Below, piece after piece: positions 15,209 through 23,796 of a stretch of 64,000 nt of DNA. Every line of letters starts with the position of its first letter. The first letter of the stretch is position 1. Where the stretch lies: NCBI GenBank assembly GCA_029263315.1, contig JAJCXR010000045.1, positions 62,001 to 126,000 of the forward strand, read 5' to 3'. A program made the position numbers and the translations under genes. The DNA is from Acidobacteriota bacterium. Its GTDB lineage: Bacteria; Acidobacteriota; Thermoanaerobaculia; Multivoradales; J023. Under the pieces are notes generated by a model, which was not told the DNA's origin, ran no database searches, and saw only the letters and a program-made list of their open reading frames with translations.

Positions 15209-16096
15209 TCAGCGGTCGGGCCGTGGCGCTGGGGTCCCGAGGCCACGCAGGATGCGGGCGAGGCGTCGCTGGACGGTGGCGGCATCCGCCGGCCGCTCCG
15301 CCGGCCGCTTGGCCAGCAGGGATTCCACCAGGCGGGACAGGGCTTTGGGAACGTGTGGCATCCGTGTCGACAATGGCGGTGGCCGCAGACGGTAAATGTT
15401 GCTCAAGGTCTTGGCTGGAAATTTGGCGGCGAAGGGGTGCACGCCGCTCAGGCCCTGATAGAGCAGGCCTCCCAAGGCGAAAAGATCACAGCGTGCATCC
15501 ACCTCTTGGCCGCGAATCTGCTCGGGGGCCATGGCATGTGGCGTGCCGACGACAAGCCCATCGGAGGTCAAGAACTGGGCCGCGTCGTGCTCTTTTTGCA
15601 GCGTCTCACCGAAGAACTTGGCGAGGCCGAAATCGAGAATCTTGACCTGCTCGCGATCGTTGATCAGTACATTCTCCGCCTTCAAATCGCGGTGGATGAT
15701 GTCGAGGGCATGGGCTGCTTGGAGACCGTCGGCGATCTGCAGGACGAGGCGCAGGAAGCGCCCCATGTCGAGGGGGCCGGCGGCGAACAGGGTCTCCAGG
15801 GACCGACCTTCGACGAGCTCCATGACCAGCCATTCACCCCCCGGTTCCATCTCCAAGAAATCATAGAGGCGCACCACATTGGAGTGGCTCAGGCGGGCGA
15901 TGGTCCGTGCCTCACGGCGGAAGCGTTGTCGACGATCATCCTGCGAATTGCCACTCGGGCGCAGTCTCTTGAGGGCCACCGAACGCTCCAGGCGCTCATC
16001 CCAGGCGCGATAGACGACCCCCATATTGCCGTGGCCGAGCATGCCTTGCAGGAGGTAGGGGCCGATATAACGGTGAGATGTCCGCTTCTGTGACAA
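15209..16096 (-). CDS. Soluble Hanks-type Ser/Thr protein kinase
   Basis: The 295-residue protein is a single catalytic domain without a membrane anchor or sensor. The key residues are present: GHGNMG loop at 21-26, K43, H135-R136-D137, D155-F-G and the GTPHAMAPEQ P+1 segment. The start is a TTG at 16096, preceded by GAGGAG overlapping the end of the histidine kinase gene. The upstream neighbour is a sensor histidine kinase and the downstream one a nuclease-like membrane protein, so it may link an external signal to the latter. This link is inference. Confidence 0.88.
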   Translation of the reverse strand: MSQKRTSHRYIGPYLLQGMLGHGNMGVVYRAWDERLERSVALKRLRPSGNSQDDRRQRFRREARTIARLSHSNVVRLYDFLEMEPGGEWLVMELVEGRSLETLFAAGPLDMGRFLRLVLQIADGLQAAHALDIIHRDLKAENVLINDREQVKILDFGLAKFFGETLQKEHDAAQFLTSDGLVVGTPHAMAPEQIRGQEVDARCDLFALGGLLYQGLSGVHPFAAKFPAKTLSNIYRLRPPPLSTRMPHVPKALSRLVESLLAKRPAERPADAATVQRRLARILRGLGTPAPRPDR

Positions 16097-16110
16097 GGGG
16101 CGCCCGCTCC

Positions 16111-18012
16111 TCAGGACTTGACCGCGGCTTCGACCGGAGGCAGGGTGAAGAAGAAGGTGGAGCCTTGGCCGGGGCCATCGGACTCTACCCAGATCTGACC
16201 GCCATGGACTTCGACGATGCGGCGCACCAATGCGAGTCCGATGCCGGTGCCTTCGTGGTCGACATCGAGCCGGTCGAAGAGACCGAAGATCTTTTGGTGG
16301 TACCGGGGATCGATGCCGATTCCGTTGTCCTTGACATGGCAGCGGACCATGCCTTCGACCATCTCGGCGCCGATCTCGATGCGCGGACGGGGTTGGTCGC
16401 CCAGGAACTTGATGGCGTTTTCCATCAAATTTTGCAGCACTTCGAGGAGCCGGATACGGTCGCCGAAGGCATCGGGGGTAGCTTCGGCGATATCTATCTG
16501 CACCTCCTTGGTCCCGATGGCCCCGGCCAGAAGCTCCGCCGCATCGTGGGCCAAGACCGAGAGCGACACCGGCTCGGGAGAGTTGACCAGGCGTCCGATG
16601 CGCGACAGCTCGAGCAATTCGTCGAGCAACCGCATCATGGTCTCCGAAGCGCTCTGGATGCGGCGGATGTCATCTTCCATGCGTTTGCGATCCCCGCGCT
16701 CGGCATCTTGCCGCAGCAATCCGAGGAAACCTCGGATGGTCACCAGGGGGCTCTTGAGATCATGGGAAACCGTATAGGTGAAGCGCTCGAGCTCGGCATT
16801 GCGTCCTTCGAGCTCGGCGATCAAGTCTTCCCGTTCTCCTTCCATGCGACGGCGCTCGCCGATTTCCTTCTGTAGGTCCTCGTAAAGCTTGGACAGGCGC
16901 ACGGTCATGTCGTTGAAGGTCTTGGCCAGCAAGCCGATCTCGTCACGGGTCATGACCGGAGCGCGGGCCCCCAAGTCGCCCTCGGCGACTTTCACCGCGG
17001 TGGCCGCCACCTCGAGAACAGGACGGGCGATCTGCCGTGCCAAGAGGAAGATGCCAAGGCTCAGAAAGACGGCCAGACCAAAACCGAGCACACCGATGGC
17101 CCCGGCCAGGCGCCGAGCGGGAGCAAAGGCTTCGGCTTGCGGAATCTCCGTCAGCAGGGCGACATCGAGCTCTTCGATCCAGCGATAGACACCGATCACC
17201 GAGGTGCCTCGGTAGTTCTCGTAGAGGCCGAAGCCGCTGCGCCCTTGCAGCGCCGCATCGATGCCCTGAGAACGGACCCCCCGGGGAAACTCCTCGGTGC
17301 CGAATCGGTTGCCTGAAATGAAGACGTTGAAGCGATCCACCAGATAGGACTCCCCGGCCCCTTCATTGTCGAGCCTCTTGTGGAGAACGATTTCGTCCAT
17401 GCGCTCGAGGTTGAGGTGCAGGGCGAGCACACCGATGGCCCGGCCCGGCCGTGCGCTGTCGGCGGGCGCCAGCACCGGCCGCGAAAGGGTGATGGTGGGG
17501 ACAAAAGTCATCGGCGAGGGATAAACTTTTTGCACATAGGGGCGCTGCAAGCCGCTGGTGAAGTAGCGATCGAGAATGCGATAGTCCGATTGGTGTTTGG
17601 GCTCGGTCGAGAAAATGATCTCGGCCCGTTCCGTCAACAGGAGTATTTCCTGCCAGGCGGATTTCTTTCGTACCGGCGGGGTCAAGCTGTCGGCGACCTC
17701 GGAGTAGGCGACGCTGGTGTCTTGCTTCGCCGCCTGCGAGCGCAGCAGCTCCTGTACTCGGGCAGCGACCGGGGGCAGGGAGGTGATCATCCCGAAGACT
17801 TCGAGCTCCTCGCTGACCCATTGGCTCAGGGCCTGCTCTTCGAGATTGGCAGAGGTTTCCAGGCGATGCCGTACCGCGTCCTGGAGGGCTTGGCGAGCTT
17901 GTGCGAAGGCCAAGGCCCCCAGCAGGGCGACGGTCAGCAGGGATACGAGGAGAAAGGAACCGACCAGTCGGGTGACCAGGCTCTTGTCGAAGCCAAGGCT
18001 CGGAGAGCTCAA
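16111..18012 (-). CDS. Sensor histidine kinase (periplasmic sensor, HAMP, HisKA, HATPase)
   Basis: I start at TTG 18012, giving 633 residues. This TTG overlaps the stop of the upstream lipoprotein gene in the sequence TTGA and has GGAGAG about nine nt before it. Domain order: membrane helix 14-38, a periplasmic Cache-like sensor about 39-300, membrane helix 302-326, HAMP about 327-380, coiled coil, HisKA with phospho-accepting H417 in SHDLKSPL, and HATPase with the N box (ENAIKF), DNGIGID and GTGIGLALVRRIVE. No receiver gene is in the operon, but a receiver-GGDEF protein is encoded divergently beyond the lipoprotein gene. A GTG in frame 60 nt upstream is an alternative start. Confidence 0.9.
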   Translation of the reverse strand: MSSPSLGFDKSLVTRLVGSFLLVSLLTVALLGALAFAQARQALQDAVRHRLETSANLEEQALSQWVSEELEVFGMITSLPPVAARVQELLRSQAAKQDTSVAYSEVADSLTPPVRKKSAWQEILLLTERAEIIFSTEPKHQSDYRILDRYFTSGLQRPYVQKVYPSPMTFVPTITLSRPVLAPADSARPGRAIGVLALHLNLERMDEIVLHKRLDNEGAGESYLVDRFNVFISGNRFGTEEFPRGVRSQGIDAALQGRSGFGLYENYRGTSVIGVYRWIEELDVALLTEIPQAEAFAPARRLAGAIGVLGFGLAVFLSLGIFLLARQIARPVLEVAATAVKVAEGDLGARAPVMTRDEIGLLAKTFNDMTVRLSKLYEDLQKEIGERRRMEGEREDLIAELEGRNAELERFTYTVSHDLKSPLVTIRGFLGLLRQDAERGDRKRMEDDIRRIQSASETMMRLLDELLELSRIGRLVNSPEPVSLSVLAHDAAELLAGAIGTKEVQIDIAEATPDAFGDRIRLLEVLQNLMENAIKFLGDQPRPRIEIGAEMVEGMVRCHVKDNGIGIDPRYHQKIFGLFDRLDVDHEGTGIGLALVRRIVEVHGGQIWVESDGPGQGSTFFFTLPPVEAAVKS

Positions 18013-19334
18013 GGCGAGCTCTCCGCATCCGAGGGGCTCACCAAGGGCCCTCGCACCTCTTGCTGCGACCACCGGAGGTAGCGGTGGAGGGTCGTTCCAG
18101 TGGGGGTCATGCTGATCAACAGCAGGGGCTTCAGGGGGTCTCCGCCCCGTCCGCGAAATGATATCGAGCCGGTCAGGCCCTGGTAATTCACCATGTCCGC
18201 CAGCGTATCGCGAATGGATTCGGGCGCCATGTCCGGGGAGTCCTCAATGGCCCGGGCGAGAAGGCCGAAGGCGTCGTAGGTGAGGGCGGACAAGTCGAAG
18301 GGGGGATAACCCAAGGCCTGCTGATGTGCCTCGACAAAGGCCTGGGCCTGCGGTGTCGATTCGGTGGTGGGAGGCAGCCAGTGTTGGGTGAAGTAGGTCT
18401 CGTGGCCTTCGGCGGCTTCTGCGGTCAGTGGCGACCAACCATCGGAACCCAGAAACACCGCCTCCAGCCCCAGGGTCTTAGCCTGGCGCAAGATGCGACG
18501 CACCGTTTCGTCATAACCGGGCAAGAAGAGCACCCGGGAGCGGCTCGCGGCGATCATCTCCAGGGATGCGGTGAAGTCGGTGACTCCGGTGGTGTAGGTG
18601 TGGACCGCCAGCAACTGACCGCCACCGGCTTCGAAGGCGTCCCGGAAGGCTTGGGTGATCGTCCGGCCGTACGCGTCGGCGGCATCGTAGAAGAGGGCGG
18701 CGGTCTGGGCGTTGAGATCCTGGAGGGCGAACTGTGCCAAGAGACGGCCCTGTTGCAGATCGGTGACCACCAATCGGAACACCCAATCGCGCCCTTCGGT
18801 GACCGCCGGATGGGTGGACTTGGGGCTCAGCATGACGATATGCATCTTTTCCGCCAAGGGGGCGACGGCCAGGGCGTCGCGACTTCGACTCGGGCCCACC
18901 AGAGCCAGCGCCCGGTGCTTGCCGATCAACCGGCGGGCGGCCCGCAGCGCCCCACCGGGGGAACCTTCGGTGTCGGCCACAAAAAGCTCCACCGGACGCG
19001 TCTTCCCCGCCACCTCGAGACCCCCGCGGTGGTTGATCTCATCGACGGCCAAAGTTGCGGCAAAGCGAGCCGCCGCGGCTTCTTCCAGCGTACCGTCGAC
19101 GATCAGCCCCAAGGGGATGGTCTCCGAGGGTGGCTTGCCGCAGGCCAGGACGATGAGCCAGGGTAGGCAGAAACCGAGCAGAATTTGGCGCCCCGTCGAA
19201 GAGGCTCGGGCGGCAGCGGACTGTCCTAGGTTGTGGGTCAGATCGGCGACGGTTTCACCCCCTGGATGGTTGAGGCACCCAACATTGGCTAGCTCGAGGT
19301 ATCGATTGTAGACGCTGGCCGTATGATAGAGCAC
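18009..19334 (-). CDS. Leu/Ile/Val-type periplasmic-binding lipoprotein
   Basis: The product is a type I periplasmic-binding protein of the branched-chain amino acid/amide receptor family, attached by a lipobox (LIVLACGKPP). It shows LGLIVDGTLEEA, AVDEINHRGGLEVAGKT, LALVGPSRSRDALAVAP, LFLPGYDETVRRILRQAK and a closing ALTYDAFGLLARAI. No transporter permease or ATPase accompanies it. Instead it overlaps a histidine kinase gene by four nt, so it probably acts as a ligand-presenting sensor component. The GTG at 19334 is the only ATG/GTG/TTG start in frame before the lipobox and gives an unusually long (about 55-residue) n-region, so the true start may be a rarer codon near the lipobox. Confidence 0.85.
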   Translation of the reverse strand: MLYHTASVYNRYLELANVGCLNHPGGETVADLTHNLGQSAAARASSTGRQILLGFCLPWLIVLACGKPPSETIPLGLIVDGTLEEAAAARFAATLAVDEINHRGGLEVAGKTRPVELFVADTEGSPGGALRAARRLIGKHRALALVGPSRSRDALAVAPLAEKMHIVMLSPKSTHPAVTEGRDWVFRLVVTDLQQGRLLAQFALQDLNAQTAALFYDAADAYGRTITQAFRDAFEAGGGQLLAVHTYTTGVTDFTASLEMIAASRSRVLFLPGYDETVRRILRQAKTLGLEAVFLGSDGWSPLTAEAAEGHETYFTQHWLPPTTESTPQAQAFVEAHQQALGYPPFDLSALTYDAFGLLARAIEDSPDMAPESIRDTLADMVNYQGLTGSISFRGRGGDPLKPLLLISMTPTGTTLHRYLRWSQQEVRGPLVSPSDAESSP

Positions 19335-19631
19335 GGCGCATGGAGACGTGCAGACGGGTCAGGATAGGGCAGCCGATGACCGGCAGCCACAACTCCGATG
19401 CACCCCGCCCCGACCGGCACGATTCTAGCGGAACTGATGACAGCGCAGGCTACCGAGGCACAGAGCTTCAACTTTTTGCCTGTAGAACTTCACTGCTTCC
19501 CCGGTCCTCTCGCCGGGTCTGCGTTGATCGGCTGTCAAGGGGCTGCGAAGTCGTGTTAAGATTCCGAAAACTTTTTCAGTAGTTCAGAGTTTTTGAATAT
19601 CTGACGGTTTTGCTCTACCTCCCGAGACCTC

Positions 19632-20594
19632 ATGGAACCTCAAAAGCTGTTGGTCGTCGACGACGAGGCCGTTTTTTGTAAAGTCATTTGGGCCGTCCTC
19701 ACGGATCTGGGCTTCGATGTCACCACGGAAACGGATGCCCATCGAGTGCAGCCCTTGCTCAAACGCGGTGATTTCGATGTTCTGCTACTGGACCTCCACA
19801 TGCCGGGTTTGGATGGCATGGACTTGATCGAGAGCATTCGCCACGACGACAGCGTCCTACCGATCATCGTAGTGACCGGCGACAACAGCTCCGAGTCCAC
19901 CGTCGAGGCCATGCGTCGGGGAGCGACGGACTTCGTCGCCAAGCCCGTCGAAGGCTCGTTGTTGGACCTCCGAATTCGCCGCGCCTTCGATCTCGAGCAT
20001 TCTCGACGCCTGGCCAATACCGATGGCTTGACCGGTCTCTACAATCATCGGCATCTACAGGAACGCCTGCGGCAGGAAGTGGATCGGGCGCGGCGCTATG
20101 GTCGCCCGCTCTCGGTGGTGATGGCGGATATCGACCATTTCAAAGATTTCAACGACACCTACGGTCATCCCTGCGGCGATGAAGCTCTGATCGCCGTGTC
20201 CGATACCCTGCGCAAGGTGGGGCGGACGCCGGACATCGTCGCCAGGTATGGTGGCGAGGAGTTTCTCCTGGTGCTGCCGGAGACGGACTTGAGCAACGCG
20301 CAGGTGGTGGCGGAGCGGGCGCGCCAATGCGTCGAAGCCCTGGGGCTTCCCGGTGCCAGCCAAGGAAAACCGTTGACCCTCAGCCTGGGCATCGCCGAGC
20401 TGTCGGCCCAGGACATCGTCCAGGTGTGCGCCAAGAGCTCGTTGATACGTCGAGCCGATGAGGCCCTCTACGCCGCCAAACGCGGCGGCCGCAACCGCAT
20501 TGCTTTGGCGGCGTCCAGACTGGACAACTTCGCGCCCGATCTCGACGGTGATTCCGGCGCCATTCCCGTCGCCAACCCCTCCACCCTTCAGTAG
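19632..20594 (+). CDS. Response regulator - diguanylate cyclase (REC-GGDEF)
   Basis: The 320-residue protein has a CheY-like receiver (D10-D11, phospho-acceptor D54 in LLLDLHMPG, K104) and a GGDEF domain with the active-site signature GGEEF at 207-211. An inhibitory RxxD site, RTPD at 198-201, lies five residues before it, so feedback inhibition by c-di-GMP is expected. This is a PleD/WspR-like signalling output. It is transcribed away from the lipoprotein-histidine kinase operon and is the nearest candidate receiver for that kinase. Its 3' end overlaps the convergent gamma-glutamyltransferase gene by seven nt. The 297 bp upstream hold no gene that I can support. Confidence 0.92.
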   Translation: MEPQKLLVVDDEAVFCKVIWAVLTDLGFDVTTETDAHRVQPLLKRGDFDVLLLDLHMPGLDGMDLIESIRHDDSVLPIIVVTGDNSSESTVEAMRRGATDFVAKPVEGSLLDLRIRRAFDLEHSRRLANTDGLTGLYNHRHLQERLRQEVDRARRYGRPLSVVMADIDHFKDFNDTYGHPCGDEALIAVSDTLRKVGRTPDIVARYGGEEFLLVLPETDLSNAQVVAERARQCVEALGLPGASQGKPLTLSLGIAELSAQDIVQVCAKSSLIRRADEALYAAKRGGRNRIALAASRLDNFAPDLDGDSGAIPVANPSTLQ

Positions 20595-22375
20595 CCGGCA
20601 GCCTGCCCATCCGGCCGCCTGGGGTCGGTGGCGGCAAAGAGAACGCCGTCGCGGCGCAGGATGGACTGCGTTCCTCCCATGGCCGACCTGATCACCACCC
20701 GATGGCCCTTGGCGGCCAACAATCGCAGGCTATCGGGGCTCATGCCCTGTTCCACCCGCAGCTCGTCCGGTAGCCACTGATGGTGCATTCTCGGAGCGTG
20801 GGTGGCGCTGGCGATGTTCATTTCGTGGTCGATGACGTTGAGCAGGATTTGCAGCACCGTGGTGATGATACGACTGCCGCCGGGGCTGCCGGTGACCAAA
20901 AACACCTCACCGCCGCGCAGGACGATGGTCGGGGTCATCGAGCTGAGGGGCCGTTTGCCGGCGCTGATGGCATTGGCTTCGCCCCCCACCAGGCCGTAGG
21001 CGTTGGGCACCCCCGGCTTGGAGGAGAAGTCGTCCATTTCGTTGTTGAGCAAGATGCCGGTGCCCGCGGCGACGATTCTGGAGCCATAGGAGAGATTGAG
21101 GGTATAGGTGTTGGAGACGGCGTTGCCGGACCCGTCGATGACCGAAAAGTGCGTCGTCTCGGAGCTCTCGAAGGGGGCGGGCTGACCGGCCGACAGGCTG
21201 CTCGAAGGTCGCGACCGGAAAGGATCGATTTGTCGACGTTGCTGCGCCGCGTAGGCTTTGGAGGTCAAGCCGCCAACGGGCACCGGCCAGAAATCGGCAT
21301 CCCCCAGGTGTTGGCTGCGGTCGGCGTAGGCCATCTTCATGGTCTCCGCCATGTGGTGCATGGTGTCGGCGCTGTTGTGCCCCCAGACATCGAGGGGAAA
21401 GCCCTCGAGGATATTCAGCATTTGGATGAGGTGGACACCACCGGAGCTCGGGGGCGGCATGGAGACGACCTTATAACCGCGGTAGGAGCCGCGCACCGGG
21501 TTGCGGAGCTTCACTTCGTAGGAGGCCAGGTCCTGCATCGTGATGAGGCCGTCGTGACGTGCCATGTCGTCCACCAGGCGCTGAGCGATGGCACCGCGGT
21601 AGAAGGCGTCGGCGCCGTGCTCCGCGAGCTGCCGCAGGGACCAAGCGAGATCCTTTTGCACCAGGCGCTCGCCAACTCGGTAAGGGCTACCATCGGCCTT
21701 GAAAAAGATGGCCATGGTGCTGGGGAAGCGTGAAAACAGGGGTCGCTTGACCTCGAGGTTGGCGGCCAGATCCTGGGTCACCACAAATCCTTCCTCGGCC
21801 AGCCGAATCGACGGCGCCAAGACGTCGGCCAGGCTCAGGGTGCCCCAACGTTCTAAAGCGTAGGTCAAGCCGGCGACGGTGCCGGGCACGCCGGACGCCT
21901 GGTGGGTGAAGGACGAGCGCTCGGGGTGCACCCCGCCGTCGGCGGTCAAAAACATGTCGCGATCGGCGGCGGCGGGGGCCATCTCTCGATAGTCGACGGC
22001 AAACGTCTCGTTGTCGGCGGCATGGTGGAAGAGAAGGAAGCCACCGCCCCCCAGATTGCCGGCCCGTGGCAGGACGACGGCGAGGGCAAAACCGACGGCG
22101 ACGGCGGCGTCGACCGCATTGCCGCCACGCTGCAAGATCTCCAAACCCACCTCGCTGGCCTCGGACTTTTGAGTCGCCACCATGCCCCGGTGGGCCACCA
22201 CCGGATGGTGAATATCGTCGGGGGAGAGGATCGGCGGGATGTCGACCGCCCCCGGCTGCTGGGCCAGTGTCGGCAGGGCGAGCCAAACGAGGAGCAGCGC
22301 CAGTCCCCATGCGGCTCGTCCGGGGCGCCGACGGTCGGCAGGGGGGGCCTGGGCAGGGTGTCGAAGGATCCTCAT
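20588..22375 (-). CDS. ggt: Gamma-glutamyltransferase
   Basis: The 595-residue precursor has an N-terminal signal segment (about 21-39, ending TLAQQ) and the complete Ggt fold. Autoprocessing should occur before T407 in ESSETTHFSV, which becomes the N-terminal nucleophile. R104 in LPRAGNLGGGG and the later GSPGGSRI segment match substrate-binding parts of the family. The enzyme removes gamma-glutamyl groups from glutathione and gamma-glutamyl peptides in the periplasm. ATG 22375 overlaps the argE stop as ATGA, so the two are translationally coupled. Confidence 0.93.
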   Translation of the reverse strand: MRILRHPAQAPPADRRRPGRAAWGLALLLVWLALPTLAQQPGAVDIPPILSPDDIHHPVVAHRGMVATQKSEASEVGLEILQRGGNAVDAAVAVGFALAVVLPRAGNLGGGGFLLFHHAADNETFAVDYREMAPAAADRDMFLTADGGVHPERSSFTHQASGVPGTVAGLTYALERWGTLSLADVLAPSIRLAEEGFVVTQDLAANLEVKRPLFSRFPSTMAIFFKADGSPYRVGERLVQKDLAWSLRQLAEHGADAFYRGAIAQRLVDDMARHDGLITMQDLASYEVKLRNPVRGSYRGYKVVSMPPPSSGGVHLIQMLNILEGFPLDVWGHNSADTMHHMAETMKMAYADRSQHLGDADFWPVPVGGLTSKAYAAQQRRQIDPFRSRPSSSLSAGQPAPFESSETTHFSVIDGSGNAVSNTYTLNLSYGSRIVAAGTGILLNNEMDDFSSKPGVPNAYGLVGGEANAISAGKRPLSSMTPTIVLRGGEVFLVTGSPGGSRIITTVLQILLNVIDHEMNIASATHAPRMHHQWLPDELRVEQGMSPDSLRLLAAKGHRVVIRSAMGGTQSILRRDGVLFAATDPRRPDGQAAGY

Positions 22376-23562
22376 AGGGTGGTTCCTCCGCCGCAGGCCC
22401 GCGCCACGGCGTGGTCGAGCAGCGGGCTGGCCCGCTGAAATTCAGCCTTGGGAATCGACTCGTTGGGGCGGTGGGCCACCTCGATGGTGCCGGGGCCCCA
22501 GAGCAGGCATTCGAAGCCGCCGTCCTGGAGCCAGCCGGCGTCGGTGGCGTAGGAGGCGCTGACGGTGGTGGATTGGTCCATCATGCGGCACAGGTCCCGA
22601 TAGAGAGCATGGTATTCGCTGAGCAACATGGGGGGGCTGCGATTGAGCTCCCAGAGCCGATAGTCCTCGCCGTCCAGGACGCTGGCGACGGTGGTTTCCA
22701 CTTGCGCGATCAGGTCGTCGGTCCGCATGCCCGGAAGGACCCGCAAGCCCAAGTCGAGGCGGCATGTTTCGGGGATGATGTTGATCGCCACCCCCGCCTC
22801 CAAGCGGGCGAGGTTGAGAGCCACGAAGGGAACTTGTGGAAAGTGCTCGGCGTTGGGACAGGTGTCCCGCTGCCACCGTTGACGCAGCGCCGAAAGTGCC
22901 GTGATGGCCCGACCCATGGGCTCGATGGCGTTGTACCCCAGGTGGGGATAGCCGCTGTGGGCGCTGCGGCCCTTGATTTCCAGGCTCATCTTGCAATGGC
23001 CCTTGTGCAAACGCACGACATCGAGGGAGGTGGGTTCGCCGATGATGGCCTGGCGGGGTAGGGAGGCGAGACCGTCGAAGGTGTCGACGAAGTGGCGGGC
23101 CCCAAGGCAGCCGAGCTCTTCGTCGTAGGTCAGAATCAAGGTCAAGGGGGCGTCCTGATCCCCCCCCGCAGCCCCCCCGGCGGCGCGTCGCGCCAGGGCA
23201 TTGATGGCCAAGGCGACGAAGCCTTTCATATCGCAGGCCCCTCGCCCCACAAACGCCTCGCCATCGTCCACCAGAGTGAAGGGATTTGCGGTCCACTCCG
23301 GCTCCTCGGCGGGTACCACATCCATATGGCCGGAAAGCACCAGGCCGCTACGCTGTTGGTCCGCCTCCGGGCCCAGGCGGACCACCAGATTGACCTTGTC
23401 ACCGTCGGGGCTGAGATGCCGTTTGATGTCGACGGCCGGGTGGTCCAGGTAGTCGCAAATGAAGTCGGCGATGGGCAGGTTGCTATTGCGGCTGGTGGAA
23501 TCGAAGCTCACCAGCCGCCGCAGCAGCTCATGGTCTGAGAGGAGGGGGAGAGTATTGGCCAT
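22372..23562 (-). CDS. argE: Acetylornithine deacetylase (ArgE), M20 family
   Basis: The 396-residue metallopeptidase-fold protein has the M20 metal and catalytic residues in order: SGHMDVVP (His ligand and catalytic Asp), GRGACDMKG (bridging Asp), TYDEELGCLGA (Glu-Glu pair) and IIGEPTS, with a late AHRPNE His. The dimerisation domain begins at KGRSAHSGYP. The ArgE family hydrolyses N-acetylornithine, though related N-acyl amino acids are possible given the downstream ggt. I choose ATG 23562 because a TACAAT box lies seven nt upstream and the longer frame to 23718 is unlike the family. Confidence 0.88.
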   Translation of the reverse strand: MANTLPLLSDHELLRRLVSFDSTSRNSNLPIADFICDYLDHPAVDIKRHLSPDGDKVNLVVRLGPEADQQRSGLVLSGHMDVVPAEEPEWTANPFTLVDDGEAFVGRGACDMKGFVALAINALARRAAGGAAGGDQDAPLTLILTYDEELGCLGARHFVDTFDGLASLPRQAIIGEPTSLDVVRLHKGHCKMSLEIKGRSAHSGYPHLGYNAIEPMGRAITALSALRQRWQRDTCPNAEHFPQVPFVALNLARLEAGVAINIIPETCRLDLGLRVLPGMRTDDLIAQVETTVASVLDGEDYRLWELNRSPPMLLSEYHALYRDLCRMMDQSTTVSASYATDAGWLQDGGFECLLWGPGTIEVAHRPNESIPKAEFQRASPLLDHAVARACGGGTTL

Positions 23563-23569
23563 GGGACCG

Positions 23570-23575
23570 ATTGTA
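23570..23575 (-). promoter_or_regulatory. -10 box of the argE-ggt operon, probably leaderless
   Basis: TACAAT on the minus strand is followed by seven nt and then ATG 23562. A start point six to eight nt after the box would coincide with the ATG. No -35 consensus is visible 16-18 bp upstream. Confidence 0.45.
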
Positions 23576-23796
23576 CGACAGTCGGCGTCGGTCGCGGGGG
23601 CCACCTGAGGTTCCAGGTCATGGCTTCGGTTATGGGGCGGAGCAGAGGGGTCGGGCGGACGCCACGGTGGTTGGCAGGCGAATCGTTTGATTGGGGTTGG
23701 CTGAGGTCCCTCGACCACTTATAATCAGAGAATCAAGCGCATCGATCCGTTGATTTTATGTACTTGTCGCCCATTTGGCGATAGGAGGTCGAGACC

